From contig DFZK01000010.1 in assembly GCA_002382085.1 (NCBI GenBank), positions 62,001 through 126,000 on the forward strand: a DNA stretch of 64,000 bases, given 5' to 3'. The notes below the pieces were generated by a model. The model did no database searches. It was not told the origin of the DNA and worked only from the letters and a program-made list of their open reading frames with translations. Positions 34,699 through 42,519 of this stretch are shown one piece after another. Both the position numbers and the translations under genes were made by a program. Each line of letters starts with the position of its first letter. The first letter of the stretch is position 1. The stretch comes from Sulfurospirillum sp. UBA4058. GTDB lineage: Bacteria; Campylobacterota; Campylobacteria; Campylobacterales; Sulfurospirillaceae.

Positions 34699-35964
34699 AT
34701 GTTACGCCACCCCTCAAAAATCATTACGAGTGCAACCAGTTATTTTATGCACCAATACACCAAACACTATTTAAACGTCGACAACCCTTCCAAAGGATTG
34801 CCGTTGCCTCCGGAGAACAAACCTTATTTGCTCTACGTTCACGTACCGTTTTGTTCGATGTTTTGCCCTTACTGCTCGTTCAACAAATTTACCTATACGA
34901 AAGAAGCGGCAAGCGTTTACTTTGAACACTTGCGCCAAGAGATCTTACATGTCAAATCGTTAGGGTACGATTTTGATTATTTGGTAATCGGCGGAGGTAC
35001 GCCGCTTATCGACGAAGATGAGCTTATCAAAACGATCGAGCTGATTAAAACGCAGTTCAATATTCAACACGTCTCGTGCGAAAGCGATCCTAACCATATC
35101 AAACCGAAAACCGTTTTACGCTTAGACGGGCTCATCGATCGCCTCTCTATCGGCGTACAAACCTTCGACGACACGCTTCTGAAAAAACTCGGGCGTTTTG
35201 AAAAATTCGGCTCCGGCGAAGAGGTGTACCGCAAAATCGAATCAATGCTCGGCATTTTACCGATCACGAGCGTCGATTTGATCTTTAATTTCCCCGAACA
35301 AAGCGAAGCCGGACTCGTTCGAGATTTGGAACTCCTTAAAAAACTCTCTCCGGAACAAACGAGCGTTTATCCGTTAATGACCTCATCGTTGGTCAAAAAC
35401 AGCGTGCGCAAAAGCCTCGGAGAATTTAGTATGGCGCATGAAATGGCTTTCTTTAAAACGATTAAAAAACAGCTCAAAACCGCCTATCCTTCACGTCACG
35501 GTTGGTCGTTTTCCAAAGAGCAAGACGCGATCATCGACGAATACATCATCGATCACGAAGAGTACGTCGGCGTGGGTTCGGGTTCGTTTAGCTTTTTAAA
35601 AGATACGCTTTACTTAAACGAGTTTGCGCTCGATCAATACTCCTCACATATTCAAAACCGCAACAGTGCCGTCATTAAAGAAAAAACTTTTCCTCAAAAC
35701 TCGCAAATGTACTACCGCCTTATGGTCGATCTTTTCAACGGCAAACTTTCCAAGAGAAAATTTCACAGTATGTTCGGCGTCGAAATCGAAGAGGCGTTGG
35801 GCAAAGAGCTGATGTTGCTTCGTTTGGCAAAAACCGTCGTCGAAGACGAACATACGATCCAAACGACGGAATTTGGCGACTACCTCTTTTTGGTCTTAAT
35901 GAAAGAGTTTTACATGGGTATGGATCGCATCCGCAACAACGCGCGAAAGCACCTTAGCCTTTAA
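34699..35964 (+). CDS. Radical SAM protein of the HemN/HemW (coproporphyrinogen oxidase-like) family
   Basis: About 421 aa. It has the CxxxCxxC cluster motif PFCSMFCPYCSF (Cys52, Cys56, Cys59), GGGTPLIDEDEL, and the SIGVQTFDD segment of HemN-like enzymes. The N-terminus lacks the longer HemN extension, and the C-terminal HemN domain is present. Candidates are HemW-type haem chaperone or an anaerobic coproporphyrinogen oxidase paralogue; sequence alone does not decide. The start is ATG 34699 with AAAGGAAA before it. Its promoter shares the operator layout seen at the sulfur-respiration genes, and it converges on the Cache gene with an 11-nt overlap. Confidence 0.8.
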   Translation: MLRHPSKIITSATSYFMHQYTKHYLNVDNPSKGLPLPPENKPYLLYVHVPFCSMFCPYCSFNKFTYTKEAASVYFEHLRQEILHVKSLGYDFDYLVIGGGTPLIDEDELIKTIELIKTQFNIQHVSCESDPNHIKPKTVLRLDGLIDRLSIGVQTFDDTLLKKLGRFEKFGSGEEVYRKIESMLGILPITSVDLIFNFPEQSEAGLVRDLELLKKLSPEQTSVYPLMTSSLVKNSVRKSLGEFSMAHEMAFFKTIKKQLKTAYPSRHGWSFSKEQDAIIDEYIIDHEEYVGVGSGSFSFLKDTLYLNEFALDQYSSHIQNRNSAVIKEKTFPQNSQMYYRLMVDLFNGKLSKRKFHSMFGVEIEEALGKELMLLRLAKTVVEDEHTIQTTEFGDYLFLVLMKEFYMGMDRIRNNARKHLSL

Positions 35965-36805
35965 ACGACGCCAAGGAGAGGCTTTCGCTCCACGTTAAGA
36001 CGAAAAAGCCGACATATTCGCCGTTAATATCGACTATCGGGGTGTAAAGCACATAACTGTCCCCCATTTTCATATAGCCAGTGCCCTGAAAATTGGCACT
36101 TCTGATAAAATGAAGCCCGTTGGTCGATTGATTGACGATCGTGTAGTTATCGAGCCTCAGATTTGGAGAATATTCCGAAGCATTGGCGATGTCGGCGTAT
36201 TCGTTTTTCATCAAAACGTACAGCTCTACGCCGTCTTTTTTGAAATAACGGCTAATATCTTTAAAATCCACAACCGTTTCGATCGTCCCGACATATTCTT
36301 CTTGGTTAAAAACCGGAGCGATCGCACGCATAAACATACCGTTGCGACCGATCTCAATCCCTTTGATAGGGCGTTTGGTCGCTTTAACTTTTTCAAGCGC
36401 ATGGCGAAAAGCACTTAAATCGTCGTTGCTTTCATTGCGATAGTCCCATAAGCGCATAAAACTTTTGAACTCTTTGGTGTGCAAGTGCAAGCGTGCGTTT
36501 TCAAACACGCCCGAGAGGGCCATCGTATTTTTAATGTCGAGCAAATAATCCAAACACTGCGTTCGATCTTGATTTTGAAGGCAACCGATCACGTGAGGGC
36601 TTTTGGCTAAAATAACCGAGCTCGCCAACGAGACGTGCGTCGTCTCTTCGATCTTGTTGTGTAACGTCAAAAGCAGCGCGTCCATCTGTTTTTTAAGGGT
36701 TTCGTCCTCTTCAAACGAAATCGATTTGTTATATAAAAAAAGCAAGCAGAGTCCAAAAAAGAGCATTACCAATGCACTGAGGAAAAAGCGTTTTTCTTTC
36801 ATCAT
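35954..36805 (-). CDS. Cache-domain membrane sensor protein (psr1-linked)
   Basis: A 283-aa protein. One N-terminal membrane anchor (about 7-27) is followed by an extracytoplasmic double-Cache-like domain to the end (RLHLHTKEFKSFMRLWDYRN, GIEIGRNGMFMRAIAPVF, GYMKMGDSYVLYTPIVDING). There is no cytoplasmic output domain, so it must signal by contact, probably with the adjacent histidine kinase whose stop it overlaps (ATGA). It is last in psrA-psrB-psrC-regulator-kinase-Cache. It is clearly paralogous to the protein at 53.8 kb (shared WDYRN/WDYDD and GIEIGR/AIELGK blocks). The ligand may be a sulfur oxyanion (inference). Confidence 0.8.
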   Translation of the reverse strand: MMKEKRFFLSALVMLFFGLCLLFLYNKSISFEEDETLKKQMDALLLTLHNKIEETTHVSLASSVILAKSPHVIGCLQNQDRTQCLDYLLDIKNTMALSGVFENARLHLHTKEFKSFMRLWDYRNESNDDLSAFRHALEKVKATKRPIKGIEIGRNGMFMRAIAPVFNQEEYVGTIETVVDFKDISRYFKKDGVELYVLMKNEYADIANASEYSPNLRLDNYTIVNQSTNGLHFIRSANFQGTGYMKMGDSYVLYTPIVDINGEYVGFFVLTWSESLSLASFKG

Positions 36806-37983
36806 GTCAAAGCCTTTTGTTCGTTTTCAACTTTATCGAGCCATTTTTGGTGATCGAGCTTAAAAACGTAGGTAAAGCGCGATCCTTGGTTCTCGTACGA
36901 TTCGATGTCGATATCGACGTCGTTTTTATTGCATATATTTTGAACGATATTGAGTCCTAAGCCAAAACCGCCTTGCACGCCGTCTTCTCTTTCAAAACGC
37001 TCAAAAACTTTATAGAGGTCTTTAATGCCTTGCCCGTGATCGATAAAGCTCAAAATACAACTGCTTTCGTCTTTACGGTGAAGGTATATTTCGACGACGC
37101 CTTGAAAAAACGAATACTTAATCGCATTCGAGAGCGTATTATCGAGAATGCGTTGCAGTTCGACCTTACTGATAAAAATCATCATCGCCTCTTCGATCTC
37201 ATACTTCAAAACGATGGATTTCGAGCGTGCGATATCTTCGAAAAACGCGATGCGTAACCCGAGGTATTCCGAAAGGTTGATCGGCTCTTTGGCATACACC
37301 ACTTTTTTGTGTTTAATATAATATTCTACGTCTTCATACGTCATTTGCATCTGTTTCGTTGCCGCTTTAATGCGCTGAAGGTGTTTGGAAGAGGTTACGT
37401 AATTGGAGAGCAACTCGACGTTAATGTTAATGACGCCCAAAGGCGTTTTGAGTTCATGCATCGAATCGTTAAAAAAATCGTTCATATAGCGTTGCATCCG
37501 CTGATACGGATAGATGCTCGAATGCACGAAGACGTTGCTCAAAAGATAGATCAAAAACAAAACGATAAAAAAAAGCATCGTCGTCACGAAAATAATCTTG
37601 GCATAATTTAGCTTGGTTTGAACTACTACGAAAAAAAGCCCTCTATCGTCGGTTTGTACCGCTTTTTGGTAGTACAAAAACGGATACACCACGCGTATCT
37701 TAAATTGCACGTCCACTAACGTTGCTTCGATGCCTCGGTACAAAAGCGTATGCATTTCGTCGTAAATATTGAGATGAAACCGTACGCTACGCGGAATATC
37801 AAACTCCTCTTTGGCAAAAATGCTTTTTTCGTGCGTTGCGACCCATTCGAAAAGTTCTTGCGAAGCTTTGTATTTTTCTTCCGTCACCGTACTTTGAATC
37901 GCAAAAAAACTCGGAACGCTAAAAAGTGCCATGACGATTAACGTATAAAGCCAAACCGAACGAAACGGATTAAGCGTCAACAT
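36802..37983 (-). CDS. Sensor histidine kinase (psr1-linked)
   Basis: A 393-aa kinase with two transmembrane helices (about 12-30 and 128-152) around a short extracytoplasmic domain. The dimerisation/phosphoacceptor helix is MHELKTPLG (His176), and the ATP-binding domain has N-box NTLSNAIKYS, DHGQGI and GFGLGLNIV. It overlaps the response regulator by 14 nt and the Cache gene by 4 nt. The small sensor region and the separate Cache protein suggest that sensing is delegated to the partner. Confidence 0.92.
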   Translation of the reverse strand: MLTLNPFRSVWLYTLIVMALFSVPSFFAIQSTVTEEKYKASQELFEWVATHEKSIFAKEEFDIPRSVRFHLNIYDEMHTLLYRGIEATLVDVQFKIRVVYPFLYYQKAVQTDDRGLFFVVVQTKLNYAKIIFVTTMLFFIVLFLIYLLSNVFVHSSIYPYQRMQRYMNDFFNDSMHELKTPLGVININVELLSNYVTSSKHLQRIKAATKQMQMTYEDVEYYIKHKKVVYAKEPINLSEYLGLRIAFFEDIARSKSIVLKYEIEEAMMIFISKVELQRILDNTLSNAIKYSFFQGVVEIYLHRKDESSCILSFIDHGQGIKDLYKVFERFEREDGVQGGFGLGLNIVQNICNKNDVDIDIESYENQGSRFTYVFKLDHQKWLDKVENEQKALT

Positions 37984-38638
37984 CGATTTTATATCCCAAC
38001 CCGCGCGAGGACTTGATGAATGCTTCGACGCCTACTTTGAGTCTGATTTTTCGAATGTACATTCGAATGTCGGCATAACTGATCTCTTTGCCTTCCCAAA
38101 CGTTTTCACGCAGGGTCTCGATATCGCAAAACGTATTTTTGCGTCGAATTAAAAAACGCACCAACTCTTGTTCTTTGGAACTTAAGATAATCGTTTGATC
38201 GTCTTTTTTGATCTCACCCGTTTCAAAATTGAAACGAAGGCCGCATGCTAGCTCAAACAATCCTTCGTTTCCGGTTTGGTAATGCTTTTTAATCAGCTCT
38301 TTAACGCGAAGTTCCAACTCTTTGAGCTCAAAAGGTTTTTTGAGATAATCGTTACAGCCAAGCTCATAGCCGATTGCGATATTGTCGATATCGACCAAAG
38401 AGGTAATGATGATGATCGGCGTGGTAATCTTGGCTTCTTTGATGTATTTGATCAGTTCGTGACCGTTGAGCTTGGGAACTTTCACGTCCAACAAAAACAG
38501 ATAATAGGTTTTTTGCATAATCGCGTCCAGAGCACTCTCTCCGTCGAAAAACGCATCGACTTCATAGCCCAAAAACTCCAAATACTCTTTAATGCTTTCG
38601 TTGTAATTGTAGTCGTCTTCGAGCAATAAAAGTTTCAT
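37970..38638 (-). CDS. OmpR-family response regulator (psr1-linked)
   Basis: 222 aa. The receiver domain has the acidic pair Glu7-Asp8-Asp9, phosphoacceptor Asp51 (LLDVKVP), ITS and KKPF. The C-terminal winged helix has LSSKEQELVRFLIRR and YADIRMYIRKIRLKVG. I set the start at ATG 38638, 8 nt after psrC; the longer frame to 38821 lies inside psrC. Its place in the psr operon suggests it controls that operon. OmpR-type proteins bind 11-bp-phased direct repeats, and such repeats occur before psrA2, tsdA and others in this window. Confidence 0.93.
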   Translation of the reverse strand: MKLLLLEDDYNYNESIKEYLEFLGYEVDAFFDGESALDAIMQKTYYLFLLDVKVPKLNGHELIKYIKEAKITTPIIIITSLVDIDNIAIGYELGCNDYLKKPFELKELELRVKELIKKHYQTGNEGLFELACGLRFNFETGEIKKDDQTIILSSKEQELVRFLIRRKNTFCDIETLRENVWEGKEISYADIRMYIRKIRLKVGVEAFIKSSRGLGYKIDVDA

Positions 38639-38646
38639 GATCGTCC

Positions 38647-39615
38647 TTATCCAAGATAGATTTGTCCGGCGTAAATGATGTAATAGCGTAGCAATAAAAC
38701 GCCCAAAAGTACCGCCGTTGCGTTGGTTAAAATATACCCGACCCGATAAACGTGGCTTCGTAACGCCAAAATAACCGTCGCAAGCGGCAATAATAATCCG
38801 ATGCCGATGACTCCGAGCCAAAAGACCAACGCCAATCCGCCGTGGCTCAATGCCGCTTTCGCCATCGACGAAACTTCACCGCCGCCGTAAAGAAGACCGA
38901 CGAAAAAGATACCCAAAAGCGGCAATTCGGTCATAATAACCCGTAAATCCAGCACCAAAAGGTACTTGATGCTCTCTGTGTTGATCGTGCTTTTAAAAAA
39001 AACCAATCCGATCAAAATATTCACCGCAATCCCCGAAGAGATGCTCGAAGTTAAAAAAACGATCGGTAAAACAGGACTGTTCCACAGCGGAATCGCATAC
39101 AACGCCGAGAGTAAAAAGCCCGTATAAGTGCCTACGCACAATGCCGCCGCCATTAAAAAATATTCGATCGTTTTTGCATACGAGTGCAAACTCTTGACCC
39201 ATTCGATAAAACTTCCCAAAGGCGAAAGCCATGTGTATTTCACGATCGTCCGTTCAAACACCAAAAGCGTAAAAACCAACACGATCGGCGTGTAAATCAG
39301 CAAGAAAAGAACGCCCAAGCTCATAACCGAGAGAGGATTAAAACGAATCAAAAGCCAATAAAACGACAACGGACGCCCTAAATCCGCGACCAATAAAAAA
39401 AGTCCCGCTAAAATCGATACGGGAGCGACCAAAGTTCCCGATTTGATCATCGCATCCCAAATCGATGAGTTGCTACGTTCGTGTCGATTCCATTTGACCA
39501 GCAACGCAACGATAATCGAGCCCGCGCTAATACCGGCTAAAAAGAGATAGACCGCAATCGCCCACGACCAGTGCATCACCTCGTACTGCGCCGTACTTCC
39601 CCACATCGGGCTCAT
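38647..39615 (-). CDS. psrC: NrfD/PsrC-type membrane subunit (psr1)
   Basis: A 322-aa protein with eight or nine transmembrane helices and the family opening MSPMWGSTAQYEVMHWSWAI. It anchors the complex and oxidises menaquinol. The start at ATG 39615 overlaps the psrB stop (ATGA); the longer frame to 39780 is shadow. It is about as long as the psr2 copy at 45.4 kb and shares the AGISAGSIIVALLVKWN and FLLSA segments with it. Polysulfide or thiosulfate is the likely acceptor; the family does not settle which. Confidence 0.9.
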   Translation of the reverse strand: MSPMWGSTAQYEVMHWSWAIAVYLFLAGISAGSIIVALLVKWNRHERSNSSIWDAMIKSGTLVAPVSILAGLFLLVADLGRPLSFYWLLIRFNPLSVMSLGVLFLLIYTPIVLVFTLLVFERTIVKYTWLSPLGSFIEWVKSLHSYAKTIEYFLMAAALCVGTYTGFLLSALYAIPLWNSPVLPIVFLTSSISSGIAVNILIGLVFFKSTINTESIKYLLVLDLRVIMTELPLLGIFFVGLLYGGGEVSSMAKAALSHGGLALVFWLGVIGIGLLLPLATVILALRSHVYRVGYILTNATAVLLGVLLLRYYIIYAGQIYLG

Positions 39616-40178
39616 ACTTTGACTCCTTTGCGTGCGGGGATAAAGCAGACTTTCGGTTTCGTTCCCAAATGCGCTTTGGGAAATAATAGAGTCTCTTTGC
39701 GTGAAAGCATCGCAACCGTCGAATTTTCTTGACTCACATCCCCAAAACGTAACGCTTCGGTCGTACAAACGCTGACGCATGCGGGATCTAGCGCTTTTGA
39801 GAGTCGGCTATCAAAACAAAACGTACATTTTTCGACCACGTTTTTCACCGGATTGATAAAGCGTGCATGGTAAGGACACGCCAAAATACAATACTTACAT
39901 GTAATGCATTGCGACTCGTGAATATGCACCAAACCGTCTTTGCTCTGAAACGACGCTCCCGTAGGGCATACGCTCACGCACGGAGGCTCGTCGCACATCA
40001 CGCACGAGCGTCTTTCAAAGTGCATTCCAAGGTGCGGAAAAACGCCTTGCGTCGTGACATGGACTTGCAAACGATAAACACCCTCAGGCACATCGTTTTC
40101 CAAACGGCACGCCACATTACAGGCTTGACATCCGATGCAAAGATTTTCGTCGAAAATCAGTCGATACGCTTTTGCCAT
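39612..40178 (-). CDS. psrB: Four-cluster ferredoxin subunit (psr1)
   Basis: 188 aa with four cysteine groups for [4Fe-4S] clusters: CIGCQACNVACR, CVMCDEPPCVSVCP, CITCKYCILACP, and CTFC with the later CVSVC. It passes electrons from the membrane subunit to the molybdopterin subunit. ATG 40178 is used; the longer frame overlaps psrA. It is very similar in pattern to psrB2 (46396-46968). Confidence 0.94.
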   Translation of the reverse strand: MAKAYRLIFDENLCIGCQACNVACRLENDVPEGVYRLQVHVTTQGVFPHLGMHFERRSCVMCDEPPCVSVCPTGASFQSKDGLVHIHESQCITCKYCILACPYHARFINPVKNVVEKCTFCFDSRLSKALDPACVSVCTTEALRFGDVSQENSTVAMLSRKETLLFPKAHLGTKPKVCFIPARKGVKV

Positions 40179-40180
40179 CG

Positions 40181-42445
40181 CTATGCCCTCACGATACGAA
40201 CGCCGGTATTGGTGATCATCGCACCGCAAACAGGCGCAGTTTTTAACGGAAGCAGTTTGGAAGCACTCGATCCTTTACGATCAATCTTAGGCAGTAAAGG
40301 CGTTTGCCGTCCAAATCCCATATACAAAAAGAGCGTATCGGGGCGAATGCCTTCGGTAAGAAACACTTTCACCTTCTCTTTGCCGATCTCGTTTTCGATG
40401 TAACATGTATCGTTTTGACGCAAACCGTGAGCTTTTGCCGTACTCGGATGCATCCAAAGAGGATTGTCGGACATCAGGGCGTGAAGGTAAGGGACGTTTT
40501 GCGTATGGGCGTTGGTGTGAATCGCGCTCTTACCCGAAATCAACGTGTAAGGATAGTTGTGTTGTACGTCCATATCGACCGCACAAGGTACGCCGTATCC
40601 CGCAAACGCCTCTTCGATATGCGCGCAAAAGAGCTCGATTTTGCCCGAAGGCGTTTTGCGTCGACGTTCGAACATCTCCGATACGCGCATAAGATCAACG
40701 TGTGCATAGCGTTCGCAAAAGGCACGCACACTCGCCTCTTCTCGTAAAAAAAGCGGCGGAATCGTCGCTTGCACGTACCCTCGCTTCACGAGACTTTCCA
40801 ACAACGCGCTATCGCCTTTGGCTTGGTACGCACGAAGCTCTTGCATCGTTTTCCACGGGTAGGCATCGCCGAAACCCAAAGCGTCGGCCAAACTTCGAAC
40901 CGTTTCGCGTAAGCTTTGAGTACCGCGTAAAGGCATCAAGGCGCGATTGCGCATCGTATAGGAGGGAACAAGCCCGTGATGCAAGTGAATACTTTCGTCC
41001 CGCTCTAAGTAGGTCGATTCGGGTAAAACCACGTCCGCCATCATCGCCGTATCGCTCATGTAAATGTCGTTCACGACGATCAAATCCAACGACGCCATCG
41101 CCGTTCTCATTTTTTGCGGATCGGCAACGGTTACCAACGGATTGTGGCGCGTTAAAAACCATCCTTTGATCGCGTAGGGTTGTTGCGTTAAAATCGCGTC
41201 CGCAATCGCATTGAGTACGCCGTGCTTTTTCGGAACAAACCGATACGCGCTTCCCTCTTCACCAGCGCCGTCGATACGCGCAATGCCGACTTCCGGAGCC
41301 GGATAGGGCGATTGAAGTAAAGGAAAAAGCGGTTCTTGAAGCAATACGTTGAGCATTTCGGGCGTTTTTGCGAAGTAGATACCGCCTTTTTTCTCCACGT
41401 TTCCCATCAAAACGTTGGCGATTAAAATCGCGCGGGTGCGCTGAAACTCTGCCGGAGACGTCGTCGCTTTGTGCCCCCAATCGAGAATACAACGCGGCGC
41501 GGCGCGGTAAATTTCGTCCGCCAAACGCTCGATCGTTTTCGCGTCGATTCCGGTATAACGCTCTTGCCATTGCGGAGTCGTCTCTTTCAAAGAGGCCTTT
41601 AACGCGTCCAAACCGATGCAATAACGTCGGACAAACGCGTGATCGTATTTAGCGTCTCTGAGCCATACATGTAAAAGGCTTAAGACAAACGCAAGGTCTT
41701 GCCCCGCCTTAATCGGATACCACTCGTCCGCCTTGCCCGCCATGATCGAAAACCGCGGGTCTAGTACGATCAATTTTTTGGAAGGGTTTGCCGCAAAACG
41801 CGCCATGGCTTTGCTTAAGGGAATGTCTAGCCCTTCAAAGAGGTTATGCCCGAAATTGACGATATAATCGGCATGCTCGAAATCCCGATACGCCCGTTCG
41901 CCGAACGTCTGCTCCAAGGCACTCTCAATCGCGATCGGACAGGAACTCCAATGTGAAAACGTATTGGGAGAGCCGTAATTAGCGGCAAAAGAGGATAAAA
42001 GATCGAACGATTCGCCCGTTTTGGACGAAAACAGCATACTCTGCGCACCGTAGTTTTGTTTCAAACGCTGCATCGACGAAGCGACAAACGCCAAGGCTTC
42101 GTCCCAAGATGCTTCCCTCCAACGGTTTTCCCCGCGTTGTCCGACGCGCATTAACGGCGTCCTCAGACGGTCTTGATCGTATAACTGCGAAACGCCCGAA
42201 AGCCCTCTGGCACAAATACTCGAGTGCATACGCGCATCAAATGCGTTGCCTTGAAGCCATACGGGTTTTTGATCCACCACGCGCACTTCGATAGCACAAC
42301 GACTGCTGCACATTTCACATACGCTTCGCACCCATTTGTCTTCGCCTTTGAGTATGCTTGGCTCCCAAGCGCGGAGACTTCCTTGCATGCTAAGGGCGGC
42401 GGTTGAGAATTGAAGGAATCGTCGTCGGGCATAAGACTCTATCAC
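40181..42445 (-). CDS. psrA: Molybdopterin oxidoreductase, polysulfide/thiosulfate reductase type (psr1)
   Basis: A 754-aa catalytic subunit. A twin-arginine-like start ARRRFLQFSTAAL is followed by a [4Fe-4S] motif CEMCSSRCAIEV. The Mo-ligand position holds Cys in WSSCPIA, as in PsrA/PhsA enzymes, and the C-terminal molybdopterin dinucleotide-binding domain is complete. It starts with GTG (42443-42445) without a strong ribosome site. It is clearly divergent from PsrA2 in the middle region, so the two may use different sulfur acceptors. It is co-transcribed with psrB, psrC and a three-gene sensory set. Confidence 0.88.
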   Translation of the reverse strand: MIESYARRRFLQFSTAALSMQGSLRAWEPSILKGEDKWVRSVCEMCSSRCAIEVRVVDQKPVWLQGNAFDARMHSSICARGLSGVSQLYDQDRLRTPLMRVGQRGENRWREASWDEALAFVASSMQRLKQNYGAQSMLFSSKTGESFDLLSSFAANYGSPNTFSHWSSCPIAIESALEQTFGERAYRDFEHADYIVNFGHNLFEGLDIPLSKAMARFAANPSKKLIVLDPRFSIMAGKADEWYPIKAGQDLAFVLSLLHVWLRDAKYDHAFVRRYCIGLDALKASLKETTPQWQERYTGIDAKTIERLADEIYRAAPRCILDWGHKATTSPAEFQRTRAILIANVLMGNVEKKGGIYFAKTPEMLNVLLQEPLFPLLQSPYPAPEVGIARIDGAGEEGSAYRFVPKKHGVLNAIADAILTQQPYAIKGWFLTRHNPLVTVADPQKMRTAMASLDLIVVNDIYMSDTAMMADVVLPESTYLERDESIHLHHGLVPSYTMRNRALMPLRGTQSLRETVRSLADALGFGDAYPWKTMQELRAYQAKGDSALLESLVKRGYVQATIPPLFLREEASVRAFCERYAHVDLMRVSEMFERRRKTPSGKIELFCAHIEEAFAGYGVPCAVDMDVQHNYPYTLISGKSAIHTNAHTQNVPYLHALMSDNPLWMHPSTAKAHGLRQNDTCYIENEIGKEKVKVFLTEGIRPDTLFLYMGFGRQTPLLPKIDRKGSSASKLLPLKTAPVCGAMITNTGVRIVRA

Positions 42446-42468
42446 GTATGGCTCGCTTAAAGATTTTT

Positions 42469-42500
42469 CTCTTACGCAAAGGATGTAAGAATTCTGTCTT
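42469..42500 (-). promoter_or_regulatory. Possible psrA1 promoter with weak direct repeat
   Basis: In minus-strand sense: AAGACA (42500-42495), 5 nt, CTTACA (42489-42484), 9 nt, TAAGAG (42474-42469). The spacing matches the psrA2 and tsdA promoters but the repeat is imperfect, so it may be coincidence. Confidence 0.3.
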
Positions 42501-42519
42501 ATTGTAAGGTATTTTCGCT

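Noticed and set aside
40702..41169. 155-aa plus-strand frame opposite psrA1
   Set aside because: Antisense shadow; Arg/Ser-rich composition typical of a reverse frame of a conserved gene.
40181..42445. Formate dehydrogenase or periplasmic nitrate reductase instead of PsrA
   Set aside because: PsrB/PsrC partners and the CPIA/CPLAY Cys context fit the Psr/Phs group, and no formate- or nitrate-specific subunits are nearby.
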